A DNA stretch of 64,000 bases from Pseudomonas sp. MH9.2 (GTDB lineage Bacteria; Pseudomonadota; Gammaproteobacteria; Pseudomonadales; Pseudomonadaceae): NCBI RefSeq assembly GCF_034353875.1, contig NZ_CP133784.1, positions 2,294,001-2,358,000 of the forward strand, given 5' to 3'. Below the pieces are notes generated by a model. The model saw only the letters and a program-made list of their open reading frames with translations. It searched no databases and was not told the origin of the DNA. Made by a program: the position numbers and the translations under genes. Shown piece by piece: positions 8,000-20,392 of the stretch (its first letter is position 1; each line of letters starts with the position of its first letter).

Positions 8000-8917
8000 T
8001 TAGAAATAGCCCTGACGTTTCTTGTCTTCCATGGAACCGGCGCCATCGTGATCGATGACTCGGCCCTGGCGTTCGGACGTTCGCGTCAGGAGCATTTCCT
8101 GAATGATATCCGTGAGGCTGGTCGCCTCGGACTCAACCGCGCCCGTTAACGGGTAGTCGCCGAGTGTACGGAAACGCACTTTCTTCTTGACGATACGCGC
8201 CTTGTCCTCATCGCTGAGGTGGTTCAGGAGACGCTCGTCGTCGATCATGACCAGGGTGCCATTCATCTCGATCACATCACGCTCGGCCGCAAAATACAGC
8301 GGTACGATCGGGATGCCTTCGAGGTAGATGTACTGCCAGATATCCAGCTCGGTCCAGTTCGACAGCGGGAATACCCGGATCGACTCGCCCTTGTTGACCT
8401 TGCCGTTGTACACGTTCCACAGCTCGGGACGCTGGTTCTTCGGGTCCCAACGATGCTTGCTGTCACGGAAGGAATACACACGCTCTTTGGCGCGAGACTT
8501 CTCTTCATCGCGGCGAGCACCACCAAACGCGGCATCGAAGCCGTATTTGTCGAGGGCCTGTTTGAGGCCTTCGGTCTTCATGATATCGGTGTGTTTGGAG
8601 CTGCCGTGAGTCAGAGGGCTGATACCCTGCGCCACGCCGTCCGGATTGACGTGCACGATCAGATCCAGGCCCAGTTCTTCGACCATACGGTCGCGGAAGC
8701 TGTACATTTCCTTGAACTTCCACCGGGTATCGACATGCATCACCGGAAACGGCAATTTTCCCGGGAAGAACGCTTTACGCGCCAAGTGCAGCATTACGGC
8801 GGAATCTTTACCGACGGAGTACAGCATCACCGGGTTATCAAACTCGGCGGCGACCTCGCGGATGATGTGGATGCTTTCCGCCTCCAGCTGTTTCAGATGC
8901 GTCAGTTTGTCGACCAT
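8000..8917 (-). CDS. cysD: Sulfate adenylyltransferase subunit 2
   Basis: A 305-residue PP-loop ATP pyrophosphatase that makes APS from ATP and sulfate, powered by the CysN GTPase. The PP-loop is [11 protein letters not shown] (about residues 33-43) and the length is that of the family. It is the first gene of the cysD-cysNC operon. The 135 bases upstream hold its promoter, but I could not pick out a convincing -35/-10 pair or CysB site. Confidence 0.96.
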   Translation of the reverse strand: MVDKLTHLKQLEAESIHIIREVAAEFDNPVMLYSVGKDSAVMLHLARKAFFPGKLPFPVMHVDTRWKFKEMYSFRDRMVEELGLDLIVHVNPDGVAQGISPLTHGSSKHTDIMKTEGLKQALDKYGFDAAFGGARRDEEKSRAKERVYSFRDSKHRWDPKNQRPELWNVYNGKVNKGESIRVFPLSNWTELDIWQYIYLEGIPIVPLYFAAERDVIEMNGTLVMIDDERLLNHLSDEDKARIVKKKVRFRTLGDYPLTGAVESEATSLTDIIQEMLLTRTSERQGRVIDHDGAGSMEDKKRQGYF

Positions 8918-9052
8918 AGCTACTCACGAAAACGTACGGATGGACGGCCAGCGGGCCGTGTTCGAGCCGGGCACTCTAGCACAGCGCCTGCTTCTATTCA
9001 GGGGGCCAGCTAGATCGAAACGTTCTATGAATAGATCGCCTCGTTTGGGTCT

Positions 9053-9811
9053 TCAAATCGGATTAGGACAATCGATGAACAGATGCTCCAGTGCAAAGCG
9101 TCGCGCCAAATAATCCCCCAGCGCTTGAACACCATAGCGCTCGGTGGCGTGGTGACCGGCGGCGATAAAACTGATGTCGTTTTCCCGCGCGCTATGAAAC
9201 GTCTGCTCCGATGCCTCGCCACTGAGGTACAGATCGACACCGGCCAGCACACCCTGATCGATATAACCCTGACCACCCCCGGAGCACCACCCGACCCGAC
9301 GAATCATTTTGCTGCCTTCGATCAGCAACGGCTCTCGACCCAGCGCGTCCTGCACTCGCCGGGCGAAGTCACGGGGCGTCACAGGCTCGGCCAACGAACC
9401 CACCAGCCCGACGATGCGCGGATTGTCCGGATCCAGAGGGCCTTCGACGGTGATGTCCAGCTGGCGAGCCAGTTGCACGTTATTCCCGACTTCGGGGTGC
9501 AGGTCCAGCGGCAGGTGGTAAGCCAACAAGCTAATGTCATGCTTGAGCAACGTTTTCAGGCGACGCTGCTTGATGCCCGTGACGCAAGGATTCTCGCCCT
9601 TCCAGAAGTAGCCGTGATGCACCAGAATCAAATCTGCCTGAGCCTCGACCGCGGCATCGAGCAAGGCCTGACTGGCAGTGACACCGCTGACGATCCTCAT
9701 CACTTGCGGACGGCCCTCGACTTGCAATCCGTTGGGGCAATAATCCTGGATCCGCGAGCTGCTCAGATAGCGGTCCGCTTCCTCGACCAGGGTGCTCAGG
9801 GCAACAGCCAT
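9053..9811 (-). CDS. Nif3-like dinuclear metal centre protein
   Basis: A 252-residue member of the Nif3/YbgI family, which forms hexameric toroids with a two-metal site. The metal-binding signature LVHHGYFWKGE is at about residues 61-71, and a C-terminal AAGHHATERYG segment supplies further ligands. The cellular function of the family is not firmly established; GTP cyclohydrolase I type 2-like labels in databases rest on weak evidence. The start ATG at 9811 has GGAG upstream. It is divergent from algW with 114 bases between them, an arrangement common in Pseudomonas. Confidence 0.88.
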   Translation of the reverse strand: MAVALSTLVEEADRYLSSSRIQDYCPNGLQVEGRPQVMRIVSGVTASQALLDAAVEAQADLILVHHGYFWKGENPCVTGIKQRRLKTLLKHDISLLAYHLPLDLHPEVGNNVQLARQLDITVEGPLDPDNPRIVGLVGSLAEPVTPRDFARRVQDALGREPLLIEGSKMIRRVGWCSGGGQGYIDQGVLAGVDLYLSGEASEQTFHSARENDISFIAAGHHATERYGVQALGDYLARRFALEHLFIDCPNPI

Positions 9812-9853
9812 AAAAGACTCCTAAATATGCAGTTCAGCGCTGCTCGGTACTCG

Positions 9854-9859
9854 TATAAT
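9854..9859 (+). promoter_or_regulatory. Candidate -10 box for algW
   Basis: An exact TATAAT lies 67 bases before the algW start. No good -35 hexamer stands at 16-18 bases, so the promoter assignment is tentative. Confidence 0.35.
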
Positions 9860-9925
9860 GCCCGCCATTATGGCGCAGCTCAGGCAAAAAGCTGCTGCGC
9901 TTGGCAATCATCAGGACTTTGCTCA

Positions 9926-11083
9926 ATGCTCAAGGCACTGCGTTTCTTCGGCTGGCCATTGCTGGCTGGCGTGCTCATCGCTCTGCTGGTTATTCAGCGC
10001 TACCCGCAATGGGTGGGGTTGCCTAGCCAAGACGTCAATCTGCAACAGGCGCCGCAGTCGTCTACGGTGCAGAAGGGTCCGGTGTCCTATGCCGATGCGG
10101 TTATCATCGCAGCACCTGCCGTGGCCAACCTGTACACGACCAAAGTGGTCAACAAGTCGAATCACCCACTGTTCGAAGACCCGCAATTTAGACGCTTCTT
10201 CGGCGACAACCTGCCCAAACAGCGGCGTATGGAGTCGAGCCTCGGCTCAGCCGTAATCATGAGCCCGGAAGGCTACCTGCTGACCAACAACCACGTGACC
10301 GCTGGCGCTGATCAGATCGTGGTGGCACTCAAGGATGGTCGTGAAACATTGGCCCGGGTGATCGGCAGCGACCCCGAGACCGATCTGGCAGTCCTGAAAA
10401 TAGACCTGAAGAATCTGCCCGCGATCACCATCGCCCTCTCGGACAACATCCGTATCGGCGACGTCGCGCTGGCAATCGGCAACCCGTTTGGGGTCGGCCA
10501 GACCGTGACCATGGGCATCATCAGTGCCACTGGGCGCAATCAACTGGGCCTCAATACGTACGAAGACTTCATCCAGACCGATGCGGCGATTAACCCCGGC
10601 AACTCCGGCGGGGCGTTGGTGGATGCCGCCGGTAATCTGACCGGGATCAACACGGCGATTTTCTCCAAGTCCGGCGGTTCGCAAGGCATAGGCTTTGCGA
10701 TCCCGACCAAACTGGCGCTGGAGGTGATGAAAGCAATCATTGAGCACGGCCAGGTGATTCGCGGCTGGCTAGGGATCGAAGTTCAACCACTGACCCAGGA
10801 CCTGGCCGAGTCTTTCGGCTTGAAAGACCGCCCAGGCATTGTGGTGGCCGGCATTTTCCAGGACGGCCCGGCGCAAAAAGCGGGTCTGCAACTCGGCGAC
10901 GTGATCCTGAGCATCAACGGCGAACCTGCCGGCGATGGTCGGCGTTCGATGAATCAGGTAGCGCGCACCAAGCCAAGCGACAAAATCGACATTGAGGTAA
11001 TGCGCAACGGTAAGGATATCAAGCTGACCGCTGAAGTCGGCTTGCGTCCGCCGCCGCTGACGAAGCCAGCAACAGAAGAATAA
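9926..11083 (+). CDS. algW: Periplasmic DegS-type serine protease AlgW
   Basis: A 385-residue inner-membrane-anchored trypsin-like protease with one PDZ domain. The membrane anchor is at about residues 8-26 (FGWPLLAGVLIALLVI). The triad is His123 (NNHV), Asp153 (PETDLAV) and Ser227 (GNSGGAL), and the PDZ domain covers about 280-365. In P. aeruginosa AlgW senses misfolded outer-membrane proteins through its PDZ domain and cuts the anti-sigma factor MucA, releasing the AlgU stress regulon. The frame stays open far upstream, but the ATG at 9926 gives the proper anchor. It converges with hisC across a strong hairpin. Confidence 0.94.
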   Translation: MLKALRFFGWPLLAGVLIALLVIQRYPQWVGLPSQDVNLQQAPQSSTVQKGPVSYADAVIIAAPAVANLYTTKVVNKSNHPLFEDPQFRRFFGDNLPKQRRMESSLGSAVIMSPEGYLLTNNHVTAGADQIVVALKDGRETLARVIGSDPETDLAVLKIDLKNLPAITIALSDNIRIGDVALAIGNPFGVGQTVTMGIISATGRNQLGLNTYEDFIQTDAAINPGNSGGALVDAAGNLTGINTAIFSKSGGSQGIGFAIPTKLALEVMKAIIEHGQVIRGWLGIEVQPLTQDLAESFGLKDRPGIVVAGIFQDGPAQKAGLQLGDVILSINGEPAGDGRRSMNQVARTKPSDKIDIEVMRNGKDIKLTAEVGLRPPPLTKPATEE

Positions 11084-11101
11084 CGCGGTAAATCAGCTAG
11101 A

Positions 11102-11136
11102 CCGTGGGAGCGAATGAGTTCGCTTCCACGGCTTTT
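11102..11136. terminator. Terminator hairpin between algW and hisC
   Basis: A thirteen-base stem (CCGTGGGAGCGAA / TTCGCTTCCACGG, one G·T pair) with a four-base loop, followed by GCTTTT on the plus strand. The sequence resembles a Pseudomonas REP (GTGGGAGCGAA), so it may be a repeat serving as terminator for the convergent genes. Confidence 0.7.
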
Positions 11137-11153
11137 CTAGCAAACCTTATAAA

Positions 11154-12206
11154 TCAGAGCTCGCCCAACCCCTCGAGCAACGCCTGATTCTGCTCTGGCG
11201 TACCAATGCTGATCCGCAGGAACTGCGCGATGCGTTCTTGTTTAAAGTGCCGAACGATAACGCCCTGCTCCCTCAACCTGGCCGCCAGCCCCGCTGCGTC
11301 ATGCTTCGGGTGACGCGCGAAGATGAAGTTGGCCGCTGAAGGCAATACGTCGAAACCCTTGCCCTTCAACTGCTCGACCAACGCGTCACGACTGTCGATA
11401 ACTGCCTTGCAGGTGGCGTCGAAATACTCACAGTCTTCAAACGCAGCGGCCGCACCGACAATCGCCAAGCGATCCAGTGGATAAGAGTTGAAGCTGTTCT
11501 TGACCCGCTCCAACGCCTCGATCAGATCCGGATGCCCCACCGCCAAGCCCACCCGCAGCCCAGCCAGCGAACGCGACTTGGACAGGGTTTGCGTGACCAG
11601 CAGGTTCGGGTAACGGTCCACCAGACTGATCGCGGTTTGGCCACCAAAGTCGATGTATGCCTCGTCCACCACCACTACCGATTCGGTATTGGCCTTGAGC
11701 AACTGCTCAATGGCGTCCAGCGCCAGCAGGCAACCGGTTGGCGCATTCGGATTAGGGAAAATGACGCCGCTGTTAGGCTGCGCGTAATCCTCAAGACGAA
11801 TCTGGAAGTGCTCGTCCAGCGGCACCGCAGTGAAATCAATCCCGTATAAACCGCAATATACCGGATAGAAGCTGTAGCTGATATCCGGAAAAAGCAGGGG
11901 TAGATCGTGCTTGAAAAACGCGTTGAAGGCGTGGGCCAGCACTTCATCGGAGCCATTGCCGAGGAATACTTGATTGCCCTGTACGCCGTAATACCTGGCA
12001 ACCGCCTGCTTAAGCAGGTCGCTGTTCGGGTCCGGGTACAGGCGCAGGTCGTCGGACAGCTCAGCGCGCATCGCCGCCAGTGCTTTTGGCGATGGCCCGT
12101 ACGGGTTTTCGTTGGTGTTGAGCTTGGTCAGCTTGGTCAACTTAGGCTGCTCGCCCGGCACATAAGGCACCAGACCGCTGACGAAAGGACTCCAGAATTT
12201 GCTCAT
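11154..12206 (-). CDS. hisC: Histidinol-phosphate aminotransferase
   Basis: A 350-residue fold-type I PLP enzyme for the imidazole-acetol-phosphate to histidinol-phosphate step of histidine synthesis. The PLP lysine is Lys210 in [16 protein letters not shown], with NPNAPTG (about 152-158) and VDEAYIDF (about 180-187) conserved. The start ATG overlaps the hisD stop as ATGA (12203-12206), so hisD and hisC are translationally coupled. Confidence 0.95.
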   Translation of the reverse strand: MSKFWSPFVSGLVPYVPGEQPKLTKLTKLNTNENPYGPSPKALAAMRAELSDDLRLYPDPNSDLLKQAVARYYGVQGNQVFLGNGSDEVLAHAFNAFFKHDLPLLFPDISYSFYPVYCGLYGIDFTAVPLDEHFQIRLEDYAQPNSGVIFPNPNAPTGCLLALDAIEQLLKANTESVVVVDEAYIDFGGQTAISLVDRYPNLLVTQTLSKSRSLAGLRVGLAVGHPDLIEALERVKNSFNSYPLDRLAIVGAAAAFEDCEYFDATCKAVIDSRDALVEQLKGKGFDVLPSAANFIFARHPKHDAAGLAARLREQGVIVRHFKQERIAQFLRISIGTPEQNQALLEGLGEL

Positions 12207-13537
12207 GCTTTTTTTTCCTGTTCTTTGCTGTCGACGATCCGGTATTCGGCGCTACGGGCATGGGCGGTCAGGGACTCACCGCGCGCCAACACCGAGGCCG
12301 TTTTGCCCAACTCGGAAGCACCTTGTTCCGAGCAATAAATGATCGACGAACGTTTCTGGAAGTCATACACCCCCAGCGGTGACGAGAAACGCGCGGTGCC
12401 GGAGGTCGGCAATACGTGGTTCGGACCGGCGCAGTAATCGCCCAGCGCTTCGCTGGTGTGACGCCCCATGAAGATCGCACCCGCATGGCGAATCTGCGGC
12501 AACCAGGCTTCAGGATCGGCCACCGACAACTCAAGGTGTTCCGGGGCAATACGGTTGGCCACTTCAATGGCCTGCTGCATGTCGGCCACTTTGATCAGGG
12601 CGCCACGGCTGGTGATCGAGGTCTTGATGATCTCGGCGCGCTCCATGGTCGGCATTAACCTGGCGATACTCGCCGCCACTTTGTCGAGGAACTCGGCATC
12701 CGGGCTGACCAGAATCGCCTGAGCGTCTTCGTCGTGCTCGGCTTGGGAGAACAGGTCCATGGCGATCCAGTCCGGATCTGTCAGGCCATCGCACACCACC
12801 AGAATTTCTGAAGGACCGGCGATCATGTCGATGCCGACCTGGCCGAAGACGTGACGCTTGGCGGTGGCAACATAGATGTTGCCAGGGCCGACGACTTTAT
12901 CGACCTTGGGTACGCTTTCGGTGCCATAGGCCAGCGCGGCCACTGCCTGAGCGCCGCCGATGGTGAACACGCGATCAACACCCGCAATGCAGGCCGCCGC
13001 GAGGACCAGCTCATTGATTTCGCCACGAGGCGTCGGTACGACCATGACCACTTCGGCCACGCCAGCCACTTTGGCCGGAATCGCATTCATCAATACCGAT
13101 GACGGATAAGACGCCTTGCCACCGGGCACATACAGACCTGCACGGTCCAAAGGCGTGACCTTCTGGCCCAGCACCGTGCCGTCGGCTTCGGTGTAGGTCC
13201 AGGAGTCCTGTTTTTGCTTTTCGTGGTAGATGCGCACGCGGTCGGCGGCTTTTTCCAGCGCTTCGCGTTGCGCAGCAGTGATGCGGGTCAGGGCCAGCTC
13301 CAGGCGCTCGCGGGGCAGAATCAGCTCTGCCATGGTGGCCACTTCAAGCCCGTCGAAACGCTGAGTGAATTCCACCAGCGCCGCGTCACCACGCTCACGC
13401 ACAGCCTTGATGATGTCGAGTACACGCTCATTAACTGAGTCGTCAGACACACTTTCCCAGCTCAGCAGATGATCCAGATGGCGTGCAAAGTCTGAGTCAG
13501 CAGCATCAAGTCGGCGTATTGCAGTGGAAGCGGTCAT
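12203..13537 (-). CDS. hisD: Histidinol dehydrogenase
   Basis: A 444-residue zinc enzyme catalysing the last two oxidations of histidine synthesis, from histidinol to histidine. Family motifs include [20 protein letters not shown] (about 139-158), [34 protein letters not shown] (with zinc-binding Gln/His) and RIAPEHLEL. It lies between hisG, 141 bases upstream, and hisC, which overlaps it. Confidence 0.96.
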   Translation of the reverse strand: MTASTAIRRLDAADSDFARHLDHLLSWESVSDDSVNERVLDIIKAVRERGDAALVEFTQRFDGLEVATMAELILPRERLELALTRITAAQREALEKAADRVRIYHEKQKQDSWTYTEADGTVLGQKVTPLDRAGLYVPGGKASYPSSVLMNAIPAKVAGVAEVVMVVPTPRGEINELVLAAACIAGVDRVFTIGGAQAVAALAYGTESVPKVDKVVGPGNIYVATAKRHVFGQVGIDMIAGPSEILVVCDGLTDPDWIAMDLFSQAEHDEDAQAILVSPDAEFLDKVAASIARLMPTMERAEIIKTSITSRGALIKVADMQQAIEVANRIAPEHLELSVADPEAWLPQIRHAGAIFMGRHTSEALGDYCAGPNHVLPTSGTARFSSPLGVYDFQKRSSIIYCSEQGASELGKTASVLARGESLTAHARSAEYRIVDSKEQEKKA

Positions 13538-13678
13538 AGCGAAGCCTCAATAATTGGCGATTTGCTCAGGTGCCGGGTGGGCGTGATCGCCCTAAGCTAC
13601 CAAGCCATCCGCGCGGGCACCTGAGAAATTTGGCTATGACACGGATAGATGGGCGCGACTTAACGTCGCGCAGGTGGA

Positions 13679-14314
13679 TCAGCCGCGGTGTCGCGACTCA
13701 ACTGCTTTACGCAGCGTATCGATCAGCGCCTGAATGCGCGCATGTTGCATCTTCATCGAAGCCTTGTTCACCACCAGACGCGAACTGATAGTTGCAATCA
13801 GCTCCTGGGGTTCGAGGCCGTTGGCACGCAGCGTGTTGCCGGTGTCGACAACGTCGATGATTTTGTCGGCCAAACCGATCAGGGGAGCGAGTTCCATCGA
13901 GCCATAGAGCTTGATGATATCGACCTGACGGCCTTGCTCGGCGTAGTAACGCTTGGCAACGTTGACGAACTTGGTCGCCACACGCAGACGGCCTTTTGGC
14001 TCAATCGCGCCAATGGCACCGGCAGTCATCAGACGGCACTGGGCAATTTGCAGGTCCAGTGGCTCGTAGAGGCCCTGGCCGCCGTATTCCATCAGCACAT
14101 CTTTACCGGCAACGCCCAGGTCGGCGGCGCCATGTTCGACATACGTTGGCACATCGGTGGCGCGCACGATCAGCAGGCGTACATCTGCCTGAGTCGTGGG
14201 GATAATCAGCTTGCGGCTTTTGTCCGGATTCTCGGTCGGCACAATGCCTGCTTCAGCGAGAAGCGGCAGGGTGTCGTCAAGAATGCGGCCCTTGGACAGT
14301 GCGATGGTTAACAT
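13679..14314 (-). CDS. hisG: ATP phosphoribosyltransferase, short form
   Basis: A 211-residue HisG catalysing the first, regulated step of histidine synthesis. Motifs include [18 protein letters not shown] at the start and [18 protein letters not shown]. It lacks the C-terminal ACT-like regulatory domain of the long form, so a HisZ regulatory subunit should be encoded elsewhere; none is in this window. The gap to hisD contains a seven-base hairpin (13653-13671) without a T run. Confidence 0.95.
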   Translation of the reverse strand: MLTIALSKGRILDDTLPLLAEAGIVPTENPDKSRKLIIPTTQADVRLLIVRATDVPTYVEHGAADLGVAGKDVLMEYGGQGLYEPLDLQIAQCRLMTAGAIGAIEPKGRLRVATKFVNVAKRYYAEQGRQVDIIKLYGSMELAPLIGLADKIIDVVDTGNTLRANGLEPQELIATISSRLVVNKASMKMQHARIQALIDTLRKAVESRHRG

Positions 14315-14421
14315 GGGAAACGTAGGTCCTTAGCAATCGGGCACATCCGTGTGCCTCACGTGTCCTGCGCTGAACGAATTCAGGTCCAGGACATTAGTGC
14401 AGAACGATCAGTACGCAGGCC

Positions 14422-15949
<1,528 letters not shown>

Positions 15950-16052
15950 GCTTAACCTCGATCGGCGCCCTACGCGCGCGGGTCGGCCATCATACAAAAA
16001 AGCCCCCTCGCTGCGAACCCCGGAATGACAGACTCGGACGGAAAGCTTTCTT

Positions 16053-16367
16053 TTATGACGGCTGATTCGGTTCCAGCAACTCAATCAAGCCGGACACTTG
16101 GGCAATTTGGCGCATATCTTCCGGCAGCGACTGAACGCTGACAGCTTTTCCGGCAGCGTCGGCATCGCGCATGAACGCGAGCAGCAAAGCCAGGCCGACA
16201 CTGCTGGATTTCTCCACTGCGGAACAGTCCAGAATCAACGCCGGCGCGGTGCAGGCCTTGATCAGGGCCTGACCTTGCTTGCGCAAGGCCGGCCCGGTGC
16301 GGAAGTCGAGCACGCCACTCAGGTACAACTCACCTGCAGCGCCAAGACGAACACCTGATTCACTCAT
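16053..16367 (-). CDS. mlaB: STAS-domain protein MlaB of the Mla phospholipid transporter
   Basis: A 104-residue cytoplasmic STAS protein. The conserved loop with the key serine/threonine region is LDCSAVEKSSSVGLALLLAF (about 47-66). MlaB binds the MlaF ATPase and stabilises the MlaFEDB complex, which moves phospholipids between MlaC and the inner membrane. The start ATG 16367 lies inside the end of mlaC, with an eight-base overlap. A larger in-frame extension upstream is an artefact of the open frame. Confidence 0.9.
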   Translation of the reverse strand: MSESGVRLGAAGELYLSGVLDFRTGPALRKQGQALIKACTAPALILDCSAVEKSSSVGLALLLAFMRDADAAGKAVSVQSLPEDMRQIAQVSGLIELLEPNQPS

Positions 16368-17016
16368 TGACAGGTTTCTCGGCCGCTTGATCGATGGTGC
16401 TCTTGGCCTTGGCAACTTCGCCCGCCCAACCGTTGATGGTTTTATCAAGGTCATTGCCATTGTGCTGCATGGCGTCAGCAAACTGATCACGGAACAGCTT
16501 GCCAATGTTGATGCCGTTGATAATGACGTTACGCACTTTCCACTCGCCGTTGATTTTCTCGAGTGTGTAGGACACGGGATACAGGGCGCCGTTGTTGCCC
16601 TTGACCTGCATATCGACGCTGGTGCGGGTGTCATTTTCTTCTTTGGCTGCGGCGACTGTAATGCCCTGATTGTTGTATTCGAGCAGTGCGTTGCCATAGA
16701 ACTGCATCAGACTCCGCTTGAAATTATCCTGAAAACGCAGCATTTGTTCAGGTGTCGCTTTGCGAGAGTACTTGACCGTCATGATGCTTTTCGAGATGCC
16801 CTCGGCATCCACTACTGGGCCGACGATGCGATTCAATGCATCGTAAAAGGCGCTCGGATTGGTTTTGTATTGCTCTTTATGAGCGGCCAGATCGCTCAGC
16901 AACTCCTTGGTCGTGCGATCCACCAGATCATGGGCGGACGGCGCGGCCACAGCATTCGCAACCAATGGAAGCGCAGCCAGCAATACAAGCAGGCCACGGC
17001 GCAAGATCGATATCAT
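16360..17016 (-). CDS. mlaC: Periplasmic phospholipid-binding protein MlaC (Ttg2D)
   Basis: A 218-residue protein with a signal peptide (MISILRRGLLVLLAALPL, cleavage near ANAVA-AP) and the MlaC/Ttg2 fold. It carries single phospholipids across the periplasm between the outer-membrane MlaA complex and MlaFEDB. I prefer the ATG at 17016 because GAGGAG lies eight bases before it. The ATG at 17031 overlaps that site, although it would give an ATGA junction with mlaD. Confidence 0.92.
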   Translation of the reverse strand: MISILRRGLLVLLAALPLVANAVAAPSAHDLVDRTTKELLSDLAAHKEQYKTNPSAFYDALNRIVGPVVDAEGISKSIMTVKYSRKATPEQMLRFQDNFKRSLMQFYGNALLEYNNQGITVAAAKEENDTRTSVDMQVKGNNGALYPVSYTLEKINGEWKVRNVIINGINIGKLFRDQFADAMQHNGNDLDKTINGWAGEVAKAKSTIDQAAEKPVNE

Positions 17017-17027
17017 GGAAAAGCTCC

Positions 17028-17495
17028 TCATTTGGCGTCTTTACTCACAGTATTGAGCAGGAATTTACCGATCAGATCCTCCAGCACCAGCGACGACTGG
17101 GTATCGTGGATCGTGCCGCCGTCTTTGAGCAGCGCCTCTTCCCCGCCCACGCTGAGACCGATGTACTTCTCGCCCAGCAAACCGGCGGTAAGAATGGAAG
17201 CCGTGGAGTCCGATGGCAGGTTATTCACCCGTTTTTCAACCTCCATTGTCACCCGACCGGTAAAACTGTCGCGATCCAGATCGATAGCAGTGACCTTGCC
17301 GATTGTAACGCCCGCCAAGGTCACCTTGGCTCTGACAGTCAAACCGGCAATATTGTCGAAGTAGGCATAAAGTTTATAGCTGTCGTTGGTCGCGCTTACG
17401 CTCAAACCACTGACCCGCAAGGCCAGCAACAGCAAAGCCAAGATCCCGGCCAGCAGGAATAGGCCGACACCGGTTTCCAGGGTGCGGTTTTGCAT
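17028..17495 (-). CDS. mlaD: MCE-domain protein MlaD
   Basis: A 155-residue protein with one N-terminal transmembrane helix (about 11-30, VGLFLLAGILALLLLALRVS) and one MCE domain (about 38-115, with GLTVRAKVTLAGVTIGKVT). It forms the hexameric periplasmic ring of MlaFEDB. The start is ATG 17495, overlapping the mlaE stop as TGATG. Confidence 0.93.
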   Translation of the reverse strand: MQNRTLETGVGLFLLAGILALLLLALRVSGLSVSATNDSYKLYAYFDNIAGLTVRAKVTLAGVTIGKVTAIDLDRDSFTGRVTMEVEKRVNNLPSDSTASILTAGLLGEKYIGLSVGGEEALLKDGGTIHDTQSSLVLEDLIGKFLLNTVSKDAK

Positions 17496-18292
17496 CAAAA
17501 GTCTCCAAACATCAGGGCAGTCAGAATAAAGTCCAGGCCTAATATGGCCAACGAGGCATACACCACTGTTTTAGTGGTGGCACGACTGATCCCTTCCGAA
17601 GTGGGCTCACAGTCGTAACCCTGAAACACGGCAATCCAGGTAACCACAAAAGCAAAGATTACGCTTTTAATAACACCATTGAGCACGTCATCCCTGAAGG
17701 ACACGCTGTTTTGCATATTTGACCAGAATGAGCCTTCGTAAACGCCCAGCCAGTCGATCGCAACCCAGGAGCCACACCAGATTCCGACCACACTGAAGAT
17801 CATCGCCAACAACGGCAGAGAGATGAAACCAGCCCACAGACGCGGCGCAACGATGTACTTGAGTGGATCGACGCCAATCATTTCCAGACTGGACAATTGC
17901 TCAGTGGATTTCATGTTGCCGATTTCAGCGGTCAACGCGGAACCCGCGCGCCCGGCGAACAGCAGAGCCGCAACCACAGGCCCCAACTCACGCAACAGGG
18001 TCAACGCAACCATCTGCCCGACGGCCTGCTCCGAGCCATATTTAGTCAGGATGTTGAAGCCTTGAAGCGCCAACACCATGCCAATGAAGCCCCCCGAGAC
18101 CACAATGATCAGCAGGGACATGACGCCGATTGAATGCAGCTGCCTGACCAGCAGTTGAAAACTGCCGCCAATGCCGCCTCGGCCGAACAACACATGAACC
18201 AGAAATATGCCCGAGCGCCCCAGCACCGTAATGCTATCGATCGCAGCGTGCCCGAATAGACGAATCCGCTCCAGTAGTGACTTTCTGCGCAT
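17495..18292 (-). CDS. mlaE: Mla ABC transporter permease MlaE
   Basis: A 265-residue integral membrane permease of the MlaE/YrbE family. It has several membrane helices and the family core [24 protein letters not shown], the coupling region to MlaF. It is translationally coupled to mlaF upstream (TGATG) and mlaD downstream, so the mla genes behave as one operon. Confidence 0.95.
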   Translation of the reverse strand: MRRKSLLERIRLFGHAAIDSITVLGRSGIFLVHVLFGRGGIGGSFQLLVRQLHSIGVMSLLIIVVSGGFIGMVLALQGFNILTKYGSEQAVGQMVALTLLRELGPVVAALLFAGRAGSALTAEIGNMKSTEQLSSLEMIGVDPLKYIVAPRLWAGFISLPLLAMIFSVVGIWCGSWVAIDWLGVYEGSFWSNMQNSVSFRDDVLNGVIKSVIFAFVVTWIAVFQGYDCEPTSEGISRATTKTVVYASLAILGLDFILTALMFGDF

Positions 18293-19101
18293 CAGCGCTT
18301 CCCCAAAAGTTCGTCGCGATAATCCGGTGCCGGATAGTGAAATGGCACAGGGCCATCAGGTTCGCCGGTCATGAATTGGTGAATACGAGGGTTGTCCGAG
18401 TTCATCAGTTCCTCGGGGGTCCCCTGCCCCAATACCTCGCCATCGCCCACTACATACAGGTAGTCCGCGATACTCGCTGTTTCGGCAAGGTCGTGGGACA
18501 CCACAATACTGGTGATCCCCAACGCATCGTTGAGCAACCGAATCAAGCGCACCAGCACCCCCATGGCAATAGGGTCCTGGCCCACGAAGGGTTCGTCGTA
18601 CATCAGGATTTGCGGGTCAAGGGCAATCGCCCGAGCCAATGCCACACGGCGCTTCATGCCGCCAGACAACTCGTCGGGCGTCAGCTCGATGGCACCGCGC
18701 AGTCCGACCGCTTGCAATTTGAGCAAGACGATGTCGCGGATCATTTCTTCCGGCAAATCGGTGTGCACGCGAAGCGGAAAGGCCACGTTTTCGAACACAT
18801 CGAGGTCCGTGAACAAGGCGCCACTCTGAAACAGCACGCCCATTTGCTTGCGTGCGTCGAACAGGTCGCTGCGCGACAATTTCGGCAGATTCTGGCCGTT
18901 GACCCACACTTCGCCTTTGCTGGGACGCAACTGCGCACCCATCAAACGCAGCAAGGTCGTTTTGCCACAGCCGGAAGGTCCCATGATGCCGGTGACCTTG
19001 CCCCGAGGAATACGAATATCAACATTATTGAAAATGCTGCGCGTCCCGCGCATGAAGGTGACACCCTTCAGCTCGACCGCGTAGGCGTTATCGGCACTCA
19101 T
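18292..19101 (-). CDS. mlaF: Mla ABC transporter ATP-binding protein MlaF
   Basis: A 269-residue ABC ATPase. Walker A is GPSGCGKTT (41-49), the signature [14 protein letters not shown], and Walker [14 protein letters not shown]. The long C-terminal tail is typical of MlaF and contacts the neighbouring subunit and MlaB. It is the first gene of the mlaFEDCB-ibaG-murA run, and its promoter must lie in the divergent region before kdsD. Confidence 0.95.
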   Translation of the reverse strand: MSADNAYAVELKGVTFMRGTRSIFNNVDIRIPRGKVTGIMGPSGCGKTTLLRLMGAQLRPSKGEVWVNGQNLPKLSRSDLFDARKQMGVLFQSGALFTDLDVFENVAFPLRVHTDLPEEMIRDIVLLKLQAVGLRGAIELTPDELSGGMKRRVALARAIALDPQILMYDEPFVGQDPIAMGVLVRLIRLLNDALGITSIVVSHDLAETASIADYLYVVGDGEVLGQGTPEELMNSDNPRIHQFMTGEPDGPVPFHYPAPDYRDELLGKR

Positions 19102-19417
19102 CTAAACTCCTTGCGATGCAGCCTCACACTCTGACGCCAGGTCCGTGCCGCAAGACACGCGCAGTGGCTGTCCGGGGGGCAGAACCGGCGGCGAACTATA
19201 CCACCGCCCGCGCGCGCGGCCCACGGTAGAAGCCTCTTTCGTTAAGGTGCGAGACAGATAATTCGAACAATTGCAAAACGTCCTACAAAGGACACAATCA
19301 GTCCGCGTATACCTGACCTGATTTACGGCGCACAACAAAGTCGGACGATCAAGCGTGAGGGATTGAGCCATTACCGCTATAATCGCCGCCTTTTCATCAG
19401 GCTGACCGATTTTTGAC
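19102..19417. promoter_or_regulatory. Divergent promoter region mlaF / kdsD
   Basis: 316 bases without a gene. An exact TATAAT at 19378-19383 lies 35 bases before kdsD, but I cannot find a matching -35 at standard spacing. No clear mlaF promoter or operator could be picked out. A GC-rich stretch (CCGCCCGCGCGCGCGG) lies near 19203-19218. Confidence 0.5.
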
Positions 19418-20392
19418 ATGAGCCAATCCTGCGACCTGATTCAAACAGCACAACGCACCATCCGCCTCGAAATAGAAGCCGTAGAAGGCTTGCTGGCCCA
19501 TATCGACGCAGATTTCGTACGCGCTTGCGAGATGATTCTGGCCGGTACAGGCCGTGTCGTAGTGGTCGGCATGGGCAAGTCCGGGCACATCGGCAACAAG
19601 ATTGCCGCCACCCTGGCAAGCACGGGCACCACCGCGTTCTTCGTCCACCCGGCTGAAGCGAGCCATGGCGACATGGGCATGATCACCCGCGACGACATCA
19701 TTCTGGCGATTTCCAACTCGGGTTCGACCGCCGAAATCGTCACCTTGCTGCCACTGATCAAACGCTTGGGCATCAAGATGATCAGCCTGACCGGCAACCC
19801 TGATTCGCCGCTGGCCAAGGCCGCAGAAATCAATCTCAACGTTTACGTCACGCAAGAGGCCTGCCCACTGAACCTGGCCCCTACGTCCTCGACTACCGCC
19901 GCACTGGTGATGGGCGACGCACTGGCGGTCGCCCTGCTCGAAGCGCGCGGGTTCACGGCGGAAGACTTTGCCTTCTCCCACCCTGGCGGCGCGCTTGGCA
20001 GACGTTTGTTGCTCAAAGTCGAACACGTCATGCATACCGGTGAAGATTTGCCAAAGGTTCAACGCGGCACGCTGCTGCGTGATGCGCTGATGGAAATGAC
20101 CCACAAGGGCTTGGGCATGACTGCCGTTGTGGAGGCCGATGGCCGCCTCGCCGGGATATTTACCGACGGCGATTTGCGCAGAACCCTGGACCGCAGCATC
20201 GATATTCGTCAGGCGAGCATCGACGAAGTGATGACACTCCATGGCAAGACTGCTCGCCCCGAGATGCTTGCAGCCGAGGCGTTGAAAATCATGGAAGACC
20301 ACAAAATTGGAGCCTTGATCGTGGTCGACAAGAACGACCACCCTATTGGCGCCTTCAACCTGCAAGACCTGCTGCGCGCGGGGGTTATGTAA
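19418..20392 (+). CDS. kdsD: D-arabinose 5-phosphate isomerase
   Basis: A 324-residue enzyme converting ribulose 5-phosphate to arabinose 5-phosphate for KDO synthesis. It has an N-terminal SIS domain (about 40-175, with VVGMGKSGHIGNKIAATLASTG) and two C-terminal CBS domains (about 205-320). It is the first gene of the kdsD-kdsC-lptC-lptA-lptB run; the kdsC start overlaps its stop (TAATG). Confidence 0.95.
   Translation: MSQSCDLIQTAQRTIRLEIEAVEGLLAHIDADFVRACEMILAGTGRVVVVGMGKSGHIGNKIAATLASTGTTAFFVHPAEASHGDMGMITRDDIILAISNSGSTAEIVTLLPLIKRLGIKMISLTGNPDSPLAKAAEINLNVYVTQEACPLNLAPTSSTTAALVMGDALAVALLEARGFTAEDFAFSHPGGALGRRLLLKVEHVMHTGEDLPKVQRGTLLRDALMEMTHKGLGMTAVVEADGRLAGIFTDGDLRRTLDRSIDIRQASIDEVMTLHGKTARPEMLAAEALKIMEDHKIGALIVVDKNDHPIGAFNLQDLLRAGVM

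Noticed and set aside
9083..9925. 281-codon N-terminal extension of the algW frame
   Set aside because: It is antisense to the Nif3-like gene. The AlgW membrane anchor begins at ATG 9926 and the catalytic residues then fall at the known positions, including Ser227.
13653..13671. Hairpin between hisG and hisD as a terminator or attenuator
   Set aside because: A seven-base stem without a T run and without a histidine-rich leader peptide.
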